Of a DNA stretch of 64,000 nt, positions 23,493 to 34,171 are shown piece by piece. Origin of the DNA: Pezicula radicicola (taxonomy: Eukaryota > Ascomycota > Leotiomycetes > Helotiales > Dermateaceae); contig PDUO01000029.1 of NCBI GenBank assembly GCA_003008705.1, positions 507,321 through 571,320 of the forward strand. The letters run 5' to 3'. The notes beneath the pieces are model-generated. The model ran no database searches and had not been told where the DNA came from. It worked only from the letters and a program-made list of their open reading frames with translations. The translations under genes were made by a program, and so were the position numbers. Position 1 is the first letter of the stretch; each line of letters starts with the position of its first letter.

Positions 23493-25312
23493 ATGGTCCA
23501 TCTAGCTTCGATCCCCTCCGATCTGGAGAAGAGCCAGCCCCTTGTTGAGGGTATGGAGAAGCTCCAGATGGCTGCTCTTAATTCTCAGGATACCTTCACC
23601 AGCAGTGTTTATGGCTCCAAGTTTGCTGCGGAGGATCTGCCAAAGCATGAGATGCCAGAGAACGAGATGCCCAAGGAGGTGGCTTACCGCATGATCAAGG
23701 ATGATTTGAGTCTCGATGGCAATCCAATGCTCAAGTATGTGCTTCCTCCCCTGGCGCCTTTGTATCACACATAAGAGAAGCTGACTAGAGTTTGCAATCA
23801 GCTTGGCCTCATTCGTTACAACCTACATGGTAAGTGATTACCCCTCTGTCTTACTCGTACCCCGTGGGCAGCCACTCATAGTAGAACAGGAAAAAGAAGT
23901 CGAAGACCTCATGTGCGAATCCTTCTCCAAGAATTTCATCGATTACGAAGAATACCCCCAGTCCGCGGACATCCAGAACCGATGTGTCTCTATGATTGGA
24001 CGTTTGTTCAATGCCCCGGTTGATAGTGATGAAGCGGCCGCTGTTGGTACGAGCACGGTGGGAAGCTCTGAGGCTATTATGTTGGCTGTTCTAGCTATGA
24101 AGAAGAGGTGGCAGAATGCTCGCAAGGCTGCTGGTATGTTACATCTGTATATCTCTGAAACAGTGTCCACGCTGGTTGTGGACTTGACGTGGTTGCTTTC
24201 TAAAAGGATTATTCTGACAGTATACAGGCAAGCCATGGGACAAGCCAAATATTGTCATGTCATCTGCTGTGCAGGTCTGCTGGGAGAAGGCAGCTCGTTA
24301 CTTTGAGGTTGAGGAGAAGTACGTCTATTGTACACCAGACCGATTCGTTATTGATCCGGAGGAAACCGTTTCCCTTGTTGACGAGAACACAATTGGTATT
24401 TGCATCATCCTTGGTACAACCTACACCGGAGAGTATGAGGACGCAAAGGCTGTCAACGATCTTCTCGTTGAGAAGGATATGGATACCGTTATTCACATCG
24501 ATGCCGCCTCTGGTGGCTTCGTCGCTCCTTTTGTTTGCCCTGAACTTGAATGGGATTTCAGACTTGAGAGAGTTGTTTCTATCAACACATCTGGACACAA
24601 GTAAGTTTACATATTTTTCACTACAAGACATATCTTAACAAATTGCAGGTATGGACTTGTCTACCCAGGCGTAGGCTGGATCGTCTGGCGTGCTCCCGAA
24701 TACCTTCCAAAAGAACTTGTTTTCAATATCAATTACCTCGGCGCCGACCAAGCGTCCTTCACTCTTAACTTCTCCAAAGGAGCCTCCCAAGTTATCGGCC
24801 AATACTACCAACTAATCCGTCTTGGAAAACACGGTTACCGCTCTATCATGACCAACCTCACTCGCACTGCAGACTACTTATCCGATTCCCTCGAACAACT
24901 CGGATTTACCATCATGTCCCAGAAGAATGGAAAAGGTCTCCCTCTTGTTGCTTTCCGCATCTCGGCAGAACAGAACAAGCACTATGACGAATTCGCTCTT
25001 GCACATCAACTCCGCCAACGATCTTGGGTTGTCCCAGCTTACACCATGGCACCCAAGACGGATAACCTTAAGATGTTGCGTGTTGTTGTACGAGAGGATT
25101 TCTCCAAGAGCAGATGTGACCAACTTCTGGGTGACATCAAGTTGTCTATGAGTGTACTGGATGAGATGGACAAGAAAACCATTAAGCAGAACCAAGAGTA
25201 TATCAAGAAGCACGCCACGCATTCCGGTAAGGCGACACATAACCATCCTCATTACCAGAAGGAGAAACACTCGCTGCAGGGTAAAAGTGGAAAAACTCAT
25301 GCAGTTTGCTAG
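23493..25312 (+). CDS. Glutamate decarboxylase, 5 exons
   Basis: Predicted cytosolic pyridoxal-phosphate enzyme of 516 aa that converts L-glutamate to GABA and CO2, feeding the GABA shunt and stress tolerance. Coding segments are 23493-23734, 23802-23829, 23890-24133, 24228-24600 and 24649-25312. The 28-nt second exon encodes LASFVTTYM, and splicing is needed to keep that conserved stretch. Family marks: [13 protein letters not shown] for cofactor phosphate binding; HIDAASGGF with Asp263 contacting the pyridine nitrogen; SGHKYG with Lys296 as the Schiff-base lysine, whose codon is split by intron 4; and [14 protein letters not shown]. The C-terminus is His/Lys-rich. The typical fungal GAD length supports an intact enzyme. 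GAD1 in yeast is the named homologue; I leave the symbol blank because fungi often carry several paralogues. Confidence 0.94.
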
Positions 25313-28300
25313 ATGGGTTTTACTGTTTATGGAAAGATATCATTGAGGAGTTGCTAGAGCTGGTGCTCTTAGATAGCTCTAGATGTATTGGAAATAAGAG
25401 AGAAAAGCGTGTATGCGATATGTCGGATGTTAGCGTGATCAATGAAATGAATATATGAATTACTCAATGCAAAGGCCCATGATACTTGTACGGTGCTAAA
25501 ATGATACCTTGTCAAAGCGGACTAAATCAATTCAAGTGAGCTAGTCACAATTGCTTTAACAGAATGCACGCATTTCGCCACAAATTAAGCTTAAAAGAGT
25601 TCGATAAAAACCTACAGTGACAGGTATTACTTACTATCTAATGCCCTTTCCCTTCGTTAATCAACTCATTACCGCGTCTATAAGCAAAGGAATGATTTTC
25701 AATTCAGGACGTTACTATCACTAACGATTAAGACAGGAGTGTTCGGAGCCATATCACTACGAAAACTAACAGGATAGTTAGTAGAACCGAGAATTCGTAT
25801 ACGATTTCCAGGGAGTTTAGTTGGGATTGGAATACTAGCTCGGATTTAATTTAGGGGGTTTGAGTTTTGATTTGAGGGGATTGACAAGAGGAGGATGGGT
25901 GACAACAAAAAATGTGGATTAAGGGATTGGTTGGGCTAGGGTTATGGTCATGGTCCTGGACCTTCTTTTCCTAGACTAAGGCCGTGGCAGTATCAATGCT
26001 GTGGTGGCCAGAAAGGCTGAGAAAATGGTCGGAATGCTGGTGGGCATAGTAATGGAGAAGTTCGTCCGCAAGAAGGATTTATTTCGATGAATTGGACGTC
26101 CCCGACGGAAAGTTGGTTGAGCGGCTTAGCTGTCTGGGCGCGTGCTGCCTCCAGTCTAAGCTGGGAGAGCGATGTGCTATTGGTAGACCGAGGTAGATGC
26201 CTTAGTACGTCGAGAAGTTTTAACGGAGAGTTATCGCCATTGTCATTACCTGAGGACGAGTTAAGAATTTGGGAGTTTGGAGGAAGTGGGTTTAGGTGAA
26301 TTAGTTGTTGAAGGGGTAGAGCTACTAACGACAGTGTTTTGATCACCTTGCTAGTGAACTTAATCAGGAAAGTGTTGTTGTGGTGTTGTTTGGTTGCAAT
26401 AGTAGGAGGTAGATTTTAGGTAGATGGGCTTCGGTGGATGTGCTAAAAAATGCGAGGTAGGTTAGGTGGATTTGTTTGAGGATTCCTTTGAGTTGTGGTT
26501 TTGTTGGGGTTTTTTTGTTTTGTTAAATTAGGGTAGAAAGTATTGCATTTTGACTAGAGCTTACAAATTCAGCTAAGAAGGTTAAGAATTATTGGATTTG
26601 CTTGTGGCGGGTTTAAATTACTTGAAGATGTTTAGGTGAGACTCCTTGTAGTGTTAATATATACGGAAACGTTGAAGTCAAACCGCATTGAGTTAATAAC
26701 AATATGTTGTTTTAAGGGTGGATGGAACTACCTTCTGTATTTAGAATTGAGTTGAGACAAAATAAACAGCTATCCTATAGAAATCTTATTCAAAGATTTC
26801 TATCTAAGATCTATAGAAGATAATTACTTTCTAAGGAGATTAACAAGACGGAAGTGAGTGACAACAAAAAGTATGGATTGAATTGTAAGGAAGTAAATTA
26901 GGCATAGGTTAGGAAGTAGGGAGTAGGGAGTAGGAAGATAAGTTAGAGGGTAGTAGAGCTACTAAGGTAGTCTTACTTAGGGGGTCCTTTGAGCTTGGTC
27001 TTCGGATAGATCTAGTCTGACTTGTGTAATTAGAAGAGAAGAGACGAGGTATTAGTATTAATTAATAAGGCTCTAAGTATAAGAACTCTAACTTCGAATT
27101 CTTAGTAAAGAAACAAAGACCAAATGACTACTTACTATTTCAAACTACAAATTCGGCAATTCCTTCTAAGTAAGAAAAAAAAACAAATATATAATGACAA
27201 CAGAAAACCTGTTAACAAACAAGGACTTTATTCGCCGCCGTGAGATAAAATAGACTAGAGCAATCTACAGTCTTACTATAAACAAACCTAACTTTGAACT
27301 TTATGAGAAGGGAAGAGGAATATATTTTTATTAATTGAAATGAAAGTCTCTTGTGATATCCCTTGATTGCATTGTCATGGCAGTCTTTACTACTATATGT
27401 AAGGTCTCTACACTACTACTCTAGCGTCTTAATTACTGAAAACCTGTTACAACTAAGCTTATGCGATTCTTCTGTATGTAGGATTTAAGCATTTCTAAAT
27501 AGGAAGTCTACGAGCGTATGATAATGTGTTTGCATAGCATTTTCGGGGCTTGTACTTTAAAGTATTTAGATTGGAGTATTTTAATTCTAGTGTACAAATC
27601 TAGCAAAAGCAACCAGGAGGGATAAAACATCTTTGTTTAGCAGTTACAAGTCTCTGCTAGGGATTTTACTAACTAGTAATACTGAGAGGAAGAGGAATAG
27701 AAACAGGCACTCTAAGTCTAAACCCCTTGTAAATGGGCAGACAGCCTTCAATCCAACGCAAGAAACGATCTTAGTAGCACAGGACTTATATTTTACAGGG
27801 ACGGATTATATACATTGACTTTTGCTACGACACATGGCATACATTAATGCTGCGGACAGCATCTAGAGGGGAACCAGGTAGTGTTAGCCTAGTAACGGGA
27901 CGGGACTATAGTGTACTTAAGCTGGAGCGCTTAGTAGTATAGAATCTTTAGACTTTCACACACTACGATTTGGGGCCCATATAGTAGTAACACTTATATA
28001 ACTTAGTTGGCAATAAGATATTAATTGGCAATAGCATATTGTAAGTATAATTAGTAGTAGGTATAACTAAAACACTATCTGCCTCTTGCTTCTTCTATTA
28101 CTTAAATTTAGCTAGTTAAGGATCTTAATTACTTCCTAGTAGAAGTATCCCTCTCCTAGCGTTGTTCAACATAATTATTTCTTTACTACATACTAGTATT
28201 CTGTATCTGTGTAATAACAGTAGGTACTAGTTATTCTATATCTGCAGCAGCTCTAGTAGTAGCATTCTACTTAACACTGTCTTCTGCAGCCTTGTTTCCC

Positions 28301-31030
28301 TTTTCAACTTCTCGAAGCACCTGTTCAATTCTTCAACCTCACTTCCCTACTCTCTACTCTATTTTGCTTTTGATATTATAGTTGTATATCCTATAGCTAG
28401 ATCTATCTTGCTTTATTTAGAGGGTACATAATTTGTTTTAGCTCGCTGGGATAGTTACTTAGTTAGAAGGTAACCGTAAGGAAGAGGAATTTTTTGTTAA
28501 AGTAGGTTAATAGCTGAGTGGTTGGTTGTTAAATCTTGGGTAGAGGGAATAGAGATGGTAGAGATAGTGAAAATAGCAGAAAGTAAAAATGCTGCATATA
28601 GGAGAAAGATTAATGTGTAATATTAGTGCTGATTTAAGTAAACGCAGAGGAGGCTTAACAAGGACACGTAGAATACCTAGTCAAGAGAAGCGAAATGTAG
28701 ATAATAAGTAGAAAGTAGTAAGATACATAAAGGCAACAAAGTAATTCTACTCGAATTTTTACATAAAGAAAAAGGCACTCGAAGAGCTTATTAGAGTTGC
28801 CATTTATATAACGTTCTAAGACCTTCGTTATATGTATACAGGATTAGTATAATAAGTGTAGAAGATTACCTCGTAAATACTCCAAGGAGTTTCATTTTGG
28901 GATCAATAGTCGCGATGAATAGAATGGACACTTGACTGAAGGACACGGACTCACTCCCTTGAAGGCAGGCTCTCTGATTCAGGCTATGCCTAGAAGGATC
29001 TATTTTTCTAGACCCTTAGTACCTGAAGCGGGGAGCTATTTTGTAGCTGTATAAAAACTATAAATATTAGCAAGACAGAATGGATTGACAGCAGTGCATT
29101 GAGGTAGATTTAATTTTAAAGAAGGGGGTTCATTTGTGCCTCGTCTCTTGCCGTCCAGGTCTTGCTTTTGCTATAACTACAAAGGTTTTATGTAGAGTAT
29201 ATACAGCTTCATCGTGAACACAGAATATACATGCCTAAGGTCACTCGTTGTGTATGTTTCATAATTGTAAACAGTTGTAGAACTGATTTAAGTAGGAAAT
29301 ATTGGTAAGTTTACTTGTTGAGTCTATACGATGTGTTGCTATTCTACCTCTTACAACCTCGCTTTCTCCTCCCTCTCAATGCCCTTCTCCTTGCCACTTT
29401 TTTGCCTATGACTTAACACCCTATCAATAAGCAACATAGCTTGTACTAATCTCCTCTCCTGTAATCTCGGAACAATGACTTGAATTGAAAGTGTAGTATC
29501 GAGGTATACTCTCCGATCAATAGTTTTAGGATTCCCTATTTATTTTTCTATTAGTATTGGAATCTACACCTATTTTAAAGTAGACAACTATAGGGGAAAA
29601 TAAGGAGACTGAGATGTAGGGAGTAGTAGTAACTAAAGTAGAAATGTAGATTGCTAGATAAAGTACTGTAAATTAAACCATTGACAGGATAGAAAAGCAA
29701 GGGTAGGAAGGCGAGGATCTTAATAAGTATAGACAAGATTAAAACTCGAATAACAAGAAAACAACTGCTAGAATTTTCCTCAAAGAAATAAAGACAGGGA
29801 AGAGAAAGCTAAATTCTACTTCGGAAAAGCAATAACTTTATAGGACAATAACAAAAGCGTGATGCAAAATAGACCAGTAGCTAAGGTAAAATAATCTTGT
29901 ACTTCGGAGGGCTAGCTAAAGCAAAAAAGTGCAAAATAGTGTCCTTGCTTAACTTCTGTCTCTTAGGTACACTTTCTACGAACATCCACTCTCTTAAGCT
30001 ATGTGTTTGAAAGGCGAAAAAAGTGACAGTTAGAAGAATCTAGAAGAAATCTTCGAAATATTATAACTAAGGTAAAAGCAAAGTAGAAAAGCTCTTGTTT
30101 TCTTTGCTCGGGAATCACCTTGTAGCACTTGCCCTTTAGTGCACCTTGGGGAGAAAGCAACTAATAAGCAGTATAACTTGGAAGACTGGAATGTTCGAAT
30201 CGACTAAGACTTTGTTGGTTGTCTTCAAGACCGCCCGATCTACCAACGCCACAGAGAAATCTGCGATTTCAAACCGACCCCATTTGCTAAGAGGTGGTTA
30301 GCATCTCAGTAGTAGCTAGCACTAGATTCCACTTGCAAGTGAGAGTGGCTACTTAAAGATTTTTTTAGAAGCAAGTCTGACATTACAGTAGTGAAACAAA
30401 CAGAATATGCAAAACCCCCTCAAGTCATTACTAAAAGAGGTGTCTCACTTCCTCAATTACTGCTAAAAGTCCTTGACAGCAAGCTAGGTAATGGCAACAA
30501 GACACTGAGGCTACACCCAGCAGTAAAACTTCTTGTACCAATTGAGCTTGGTTGTATTCCTGCGCTCTCCGAAGCCCACTTTTTGTGGGTCTTCAGTTCT
30601 TTGGGGCTACGAGGTCTCTCCTGGCTACTCTTACGCATCAGCCTCATGATGAGATCTGTACAGAAGTACTTCCAAGGACTTCACTATTTGGCCCTTCGAA
30701 GTGGTGGTGTTTACATTTACGTAATATATGAACCCACTTCAGGTCCGTATTCCTGTTTTAATGGCTCTTTTACTGTTTTCATGGTTTCTTTTGTTTTCTG
30801 AATTTGGTTTTGTTATGACGGAAATGCATGTATCAACAAGATTTTATCTGCTAGTACATCGACTAAGTTGCTTGGATGTTTTCTAGTATAGGTGGGAAAT
30901 GCTTTTCAATTCTATTTTGTCTCTATGCGTGTCTAGAAGATGACGGCCTCCAGGAGTGTTAAACTAATTGCAGAATACTCCTCCTGCTTATGCTACATTG
31001 ACAACCCACTCGGTGACTACTGCATCTATA
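25313..31030. other. 5.7-kb AT-rich, gene-empty block with RIP-like decay
   Basis: No convincing gene. The stretch from about 26.4 to 30.2 kb is strongly AT- and TpA-rich, with dense stops in all frames and no open frame longer than about 136 codons. Two diverged copies of a 43-nt fragment lie at 25879-25921 and 26838-26880; they differ at about ten sites, nine of them transitions, which is the pattern left by repeat-induced point mutation. A perfect 9-bp inverted repeat sits at 26778-26802. The block is best read as decayed repetitive DNA, but no transposase or reverse transcriptase motif survives that I can identify. Confidence 0.55.
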
Positions 31031-32647
31031 CTAACATCCTTTCAGAGTATAAGCTCTGTTGTCTGAGACACTTGCCCCATGACGCACGCAAATTAAGAGG
31101 AGAATAAAACACGCAAACTTACAAAGCTCCTTGTTCACTTTATCCCAACTTCCAAGGACACTATCATTCTCCATTTCTCCATCCAAATCTGACTTGATGA
31201 AATCCCTCACAGGTAACGTGCCCGCGGGATAATCTAACAGCACAAAAGAGCTCGTATAAGACACACCATTCCAGCGATCGAGCGGCGGTACAGGATGTGG
31301 TGCCACAGGGCAAATGATAGCATCAACCGTCCGTCCGGTCTTGGGATCTTTCCAAATCTGCAGCATCTCGGTCTCTAGCTCGGTTCTTCTGGCGTGCAGA
31401 TCTCTTAACATATCTAACGAGATCGGTTCCTTCCTGCGAAGCCGAGTAGAGAGCCATTTAGTTAGTGGCTCGCCTGTCTTTTCGAGAAGATCGAACATGA
31501 AATTCCCACCCTCAACTCCAAAGAGGCCATTAGCGAGCGATTGACAGCGTCTGAAAGCAGGTGCATCGATCTCGAGAACTTCGTATCCAGCGCTCCGCAG
31601 AGCTTGTACGCTCTCGTCAATTACAATGCTTACAGGTGGCAAAGGCATAATCAGTCCATCAGTCCTGATTACCCCGATCAACGGCTTCTTCCCTCCCAGA
31701 CTAAGACCTCCCTGCTCTTCCCAAAGTCCGTACACAATAGCTGGGTCTCGTTCCCAAGACCTAGCATCCGCAACAGTCTCGAGAAACAGTTCACAGTCCC
31801 TTACACTTGTGGCAATAGGTCCAGCACTCGCTGGTAATGCAATTTTCGACGCGCCAGGTTGAGATCCACCTTCTTGTCCTACGTATGGTACGCGATGCGC
31901 GCTAGGTTTAATGCTGTACAAACCACCACACATAGCTGGAATCCTAATGCTGCCACCTACATCAGTCCCAACACCCAAGACACTTCCTCGAAACATAATC
32001 AGGGCACCCTCGCCTCCTGAACTCCCGCCAGCAGTTACAGCTCTATTCCTGGGGTTAAGAACTCGTCCGAACAGGTTGTTCTCACTGTCTAGAGCCATAA
32101 GCGTCTGTGGTATCCCAGTCTTACAGTATAGTACTGCTCCAGCTTCGAGTAGTATATCGACCAATAGAGCGTTTTCAGTTGCTGGGTTTTCAGCGAGAGA
32201 AGCGATACCAATTGAAGCATCATAGCCTTTGACTTTGAATGAATCCTTCAGACTAATCGGTACACCATGCAATGAGCCAACCACCTTCCCAGTCCTTGTA
32301 AACTCAGCATCCAATTCCCTTGCTCGTGCAATAGCATCGTCGAAAAAGATTTCCGTCAAGCAGTTACATACTTGTTGTGCTATGGCAGCACGCTTGCAGA
32401 ATGCAGTTACTACTTCTTCGGCTGTGTAGATTTTTGAGCTGATGCAGGAGGTAAGGGATGTGGCATCATGAGAGGATGTTATGGTGAGTTCTTTAGAACT
32501 AAGAATTCCGCTGGTTTCTGCGACTGAGAGGACGTTCAATTGAGTTTCGGGAGGTGGGGTCGTAAGGAGCCATTCTTTGGGAATTAGAGCTTGTCGAGCT
32601 GCCTGTTTGCGTGCAGCAATCGCTTGCCAGGTTGAGTTGGATGTCAT
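31031..32647 (-). CDS. Amidase signature enzyme (fungal acetamidase-like)
   Basis: Predicted amide hydrolase of the Ser-cisSer-Lys amidase signature family, to which fungal acetamidases (AmdS) belong. ATG at 32647. The triad is complete: Lys134 in PISLKDS, Ser209 in the GGSSGGEG loop, and Ser233 in GTDVGGSIR, with the usual 24-residue spacing between the serines. The unspliced frame gives 538 aa but ends in an atypical hydrophobic stretch. A donor GTAAGT after codon 508 (31122) and an acceptor at 31063 remove 60 nt and give 518 aa ending YNRAYTLKGC, a more family-like sequence. Even so the protein stops about 30 residues earlier than related fungal amidases, which normally continue with a conserved QVV-type strand. 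The natural substrate is unknown. Confidence 0.85.
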   Translation of the reverse strand: MTSNSTWQAIAARKQAARQALIPKEWLLTTPPPETQLNVLSVAETSGILSSKELTITSSHDATSLTSCISSKIYTAEEVVTAFCKRAAIAQQVCNCLTEIFFDDAIARARELDAEFTRTGKVVGSLHGVPISLKDSFKVKGYDASIGIASLAENPATENALLVDILLEAGAVLYCKTGIPQTLMALDSENNLFGRVLNPRNRAVTAGGSSGGEGALIMFRGSVLGVGTDVGGSIRIPAMCGGLYSIKPSAHRVPYVGQEGGSQPGASKIALPASAGPIATSVRDCELFLETVADARSWERDPAIVYGLWEEQGGLSLGGKKPLIGVIRTDGLIMPLPPVSIVIDESVQALRSAGYEVLEIDAPAFRRCQSLANGLFGVEGGNFMFDLLEKTGEPLTKWLSTRLRRKEPISLDMLRDLHARRTELETEMLQIWKDPKTGRTVDAIICPVAPHPVPPLDRWNGVSYTSSFVLLDYPAGTLPVRDFIKSDLDGEMENDSVLGSWDKVNKELCKFACFILLLICVRHGASVSDNRAYTLKGC

Positions 32648-33290
32648 CGTGCTGCTTCACACCATACCTTCGCAGTTGAATTTTCAATAGATTGCTTAGA
32701 TCGATGGCATTGTAATCTTACAAGGAGAAATAGCAAGGTGTTTGGGGCTTGGGGATGTTGGAACTTGGAAGCTGGGGGAAAGGTGGGGGAGGAGCTTCAA
32801 GCTCTAGCTTGCCGAGGTACAGCACTTGTCCTTGCATCCCTCGGTCTGTTTCTTATCTTCTTTTAACATCATCTTCAACAACTATCAAAAGTTACCTATC
32901 ACTATGAACGCTCTACATACCGTACTTACTTCGCACTGCATGACCTCCGTAAGCTCACGAACCATGTTCAAACCAAGAACAAGAGGACATCGTGCCTCGA
33001 GGGCTTATTGACCGTTACTCCTTTACTACATTTGGTGATGGAGATCAGGCCATCCCGTATCGTCAGCGTGTCAGCATCAATTTCTTTTTGCTACGCAGCG
33101 GATTACGGATAGAATTCCGTCCATCTCCCAATGACAAGGGTAGGGAATCTCAAAATCCTATCAAATTGGCCTGTGTCCTCCTATGTGAGGCCAGAGACCT
33201 TCTGGCAGAAGTCTGCCTACGTACACAATACTAACAACCCAGCATTGACATCAAGCTCGACTATGTACTCCGTACCTTGAGCAAGTAACC
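32648..33290. promoter_or_regulatory. Divergent upstream region between amidase and terpene cyclase
   Basis: About 640 bp between two divergent ATGs (32647 minus, 33291 plus). It is presumed to hold both promoters. There is pyrimidine/AT-rich sequence near 32840-32880. No specific regulatory site or coding sequence is recognisable. Confidence 0.4.
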
Positions 33291-34171
33291 ATGGGATCCA
33301 ACGATGCACCACCGCCTCATATTCCGAGCCATGTCAAGCCTGTCTGCGATGCCCTCCTCCAAATTGGCGGCAGCCTTTGGACTCTCTGCTACATCCTCCT
33401 CACTTGGTCCTCCATCCGTACTAAATCCTACGGAATGCCGCTCTTCGCGTTGGCCTTTAACTTTGCCTGGGAGCTTGTCTACACTCTGTACGTTGCAGAA
33501 GAACGCCTAGAACAAATCTGCTTTGGCATATGGCTCTTGATTGATTGTGGCATGGTATACGGACTTATAAAGTATGGACATAAAGAATGGGACCATGCGC
33601 CGGTTGTGAAGAGGAATCTGGGCAAGATATGGGGATGTATGCTTGTTGGATGTGTCCTTGCACACTGGGCATTTGCAAGGTGGTGGATTGAGAATGATGT
33701 AGGAGCCAAGCAAGGGAAGATTTATCGCGGCATGGAATTTAGGGCTGATACTTCGGAGTTGGGTTTCTGGACGGCGGTGCTAGCTCAGATGAATTTGTCT
33801 ATTGCGAGTTTGTGTCAACTTGTTATAAGACAACATTCTGGTGGCGTGAGTTGGGGGATTTGGTAAGTATTCATATTCGTGGACTCGATAGATGTTTATG
33901 GCTTCAAGACTGACTTGTGTAAAGGACTACGAGATTCCTCGGAAGTGTCTTTGGGCTTTATGGCACCTATGCCTGGGCATGGTATTTTTGGAGAGAGGCT
34001 CATGAGTACTTCATATCACCGTTCGCCATCTTCCTCTGGGCAACAAGTTTGTTTTTCGACCTCATCTACCCGTTTGTTCTATGGCAAGTCCGGAAGACTG
34101 AACGAGTGCTATCAGATGGGAGGAAAGTCAGTGGAGAGGATGTGCATCCGAAAAATGACAAGGCCGCTTAG
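33291..34171 (+). CDS. Pyr4-family membrane-bound terpene cyclase-like protein, 2 exons
   Basis: Predicted seven-helix membrane protein of 272 aa. Coding segments are 33291-33862 and 33925-34171, with a 62-nt intron (GTAAGT..AAAG) restoring the frame. It resembles the transmembrane terpene cyclases of fungal meroterpenoid and indole-diterpene pathways (Pyr4, AtmB/PaxB). The two acidic residues reported as essential in Pyr4 have clear counterparts: Glu61 in FNFAWELVYTLY and Asp236 in LFFDLIYPFVLW. Other family marks are WLLIDCGMVYGLIKYG after helix 3 and YGTYAWAWYFWREAHEY before the last helix. No prenyltransferase, polyketide synthase, FAD epoxidase or P450 gene lies nearby; neighbours are an amidase and adenine deaminase. 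It may therefore act outside a cluster or have another substrate. Confidence 0.82.

Noticed and set aside
25993..26346. 117-codon minus-strand frame near the start of the AT-rich block
   Set aside because: Pro/Leu/Ser-rich without family resemblance and overlapped by an equally long opposite frame; not supportable.
30180..30320. tRNA-like GTTCGAATCGA sequence near 30195
   Set aside because: No acceptor stem or anticodon arm can be folded around it by eye; no tRNA gene could be supported anywhere in the window.
30391..30801. 136-codon frame in the AT-rich block
   Set aside because: It begins at a GTG, shows no family resemblance and lies in decayed repetitive DNA.
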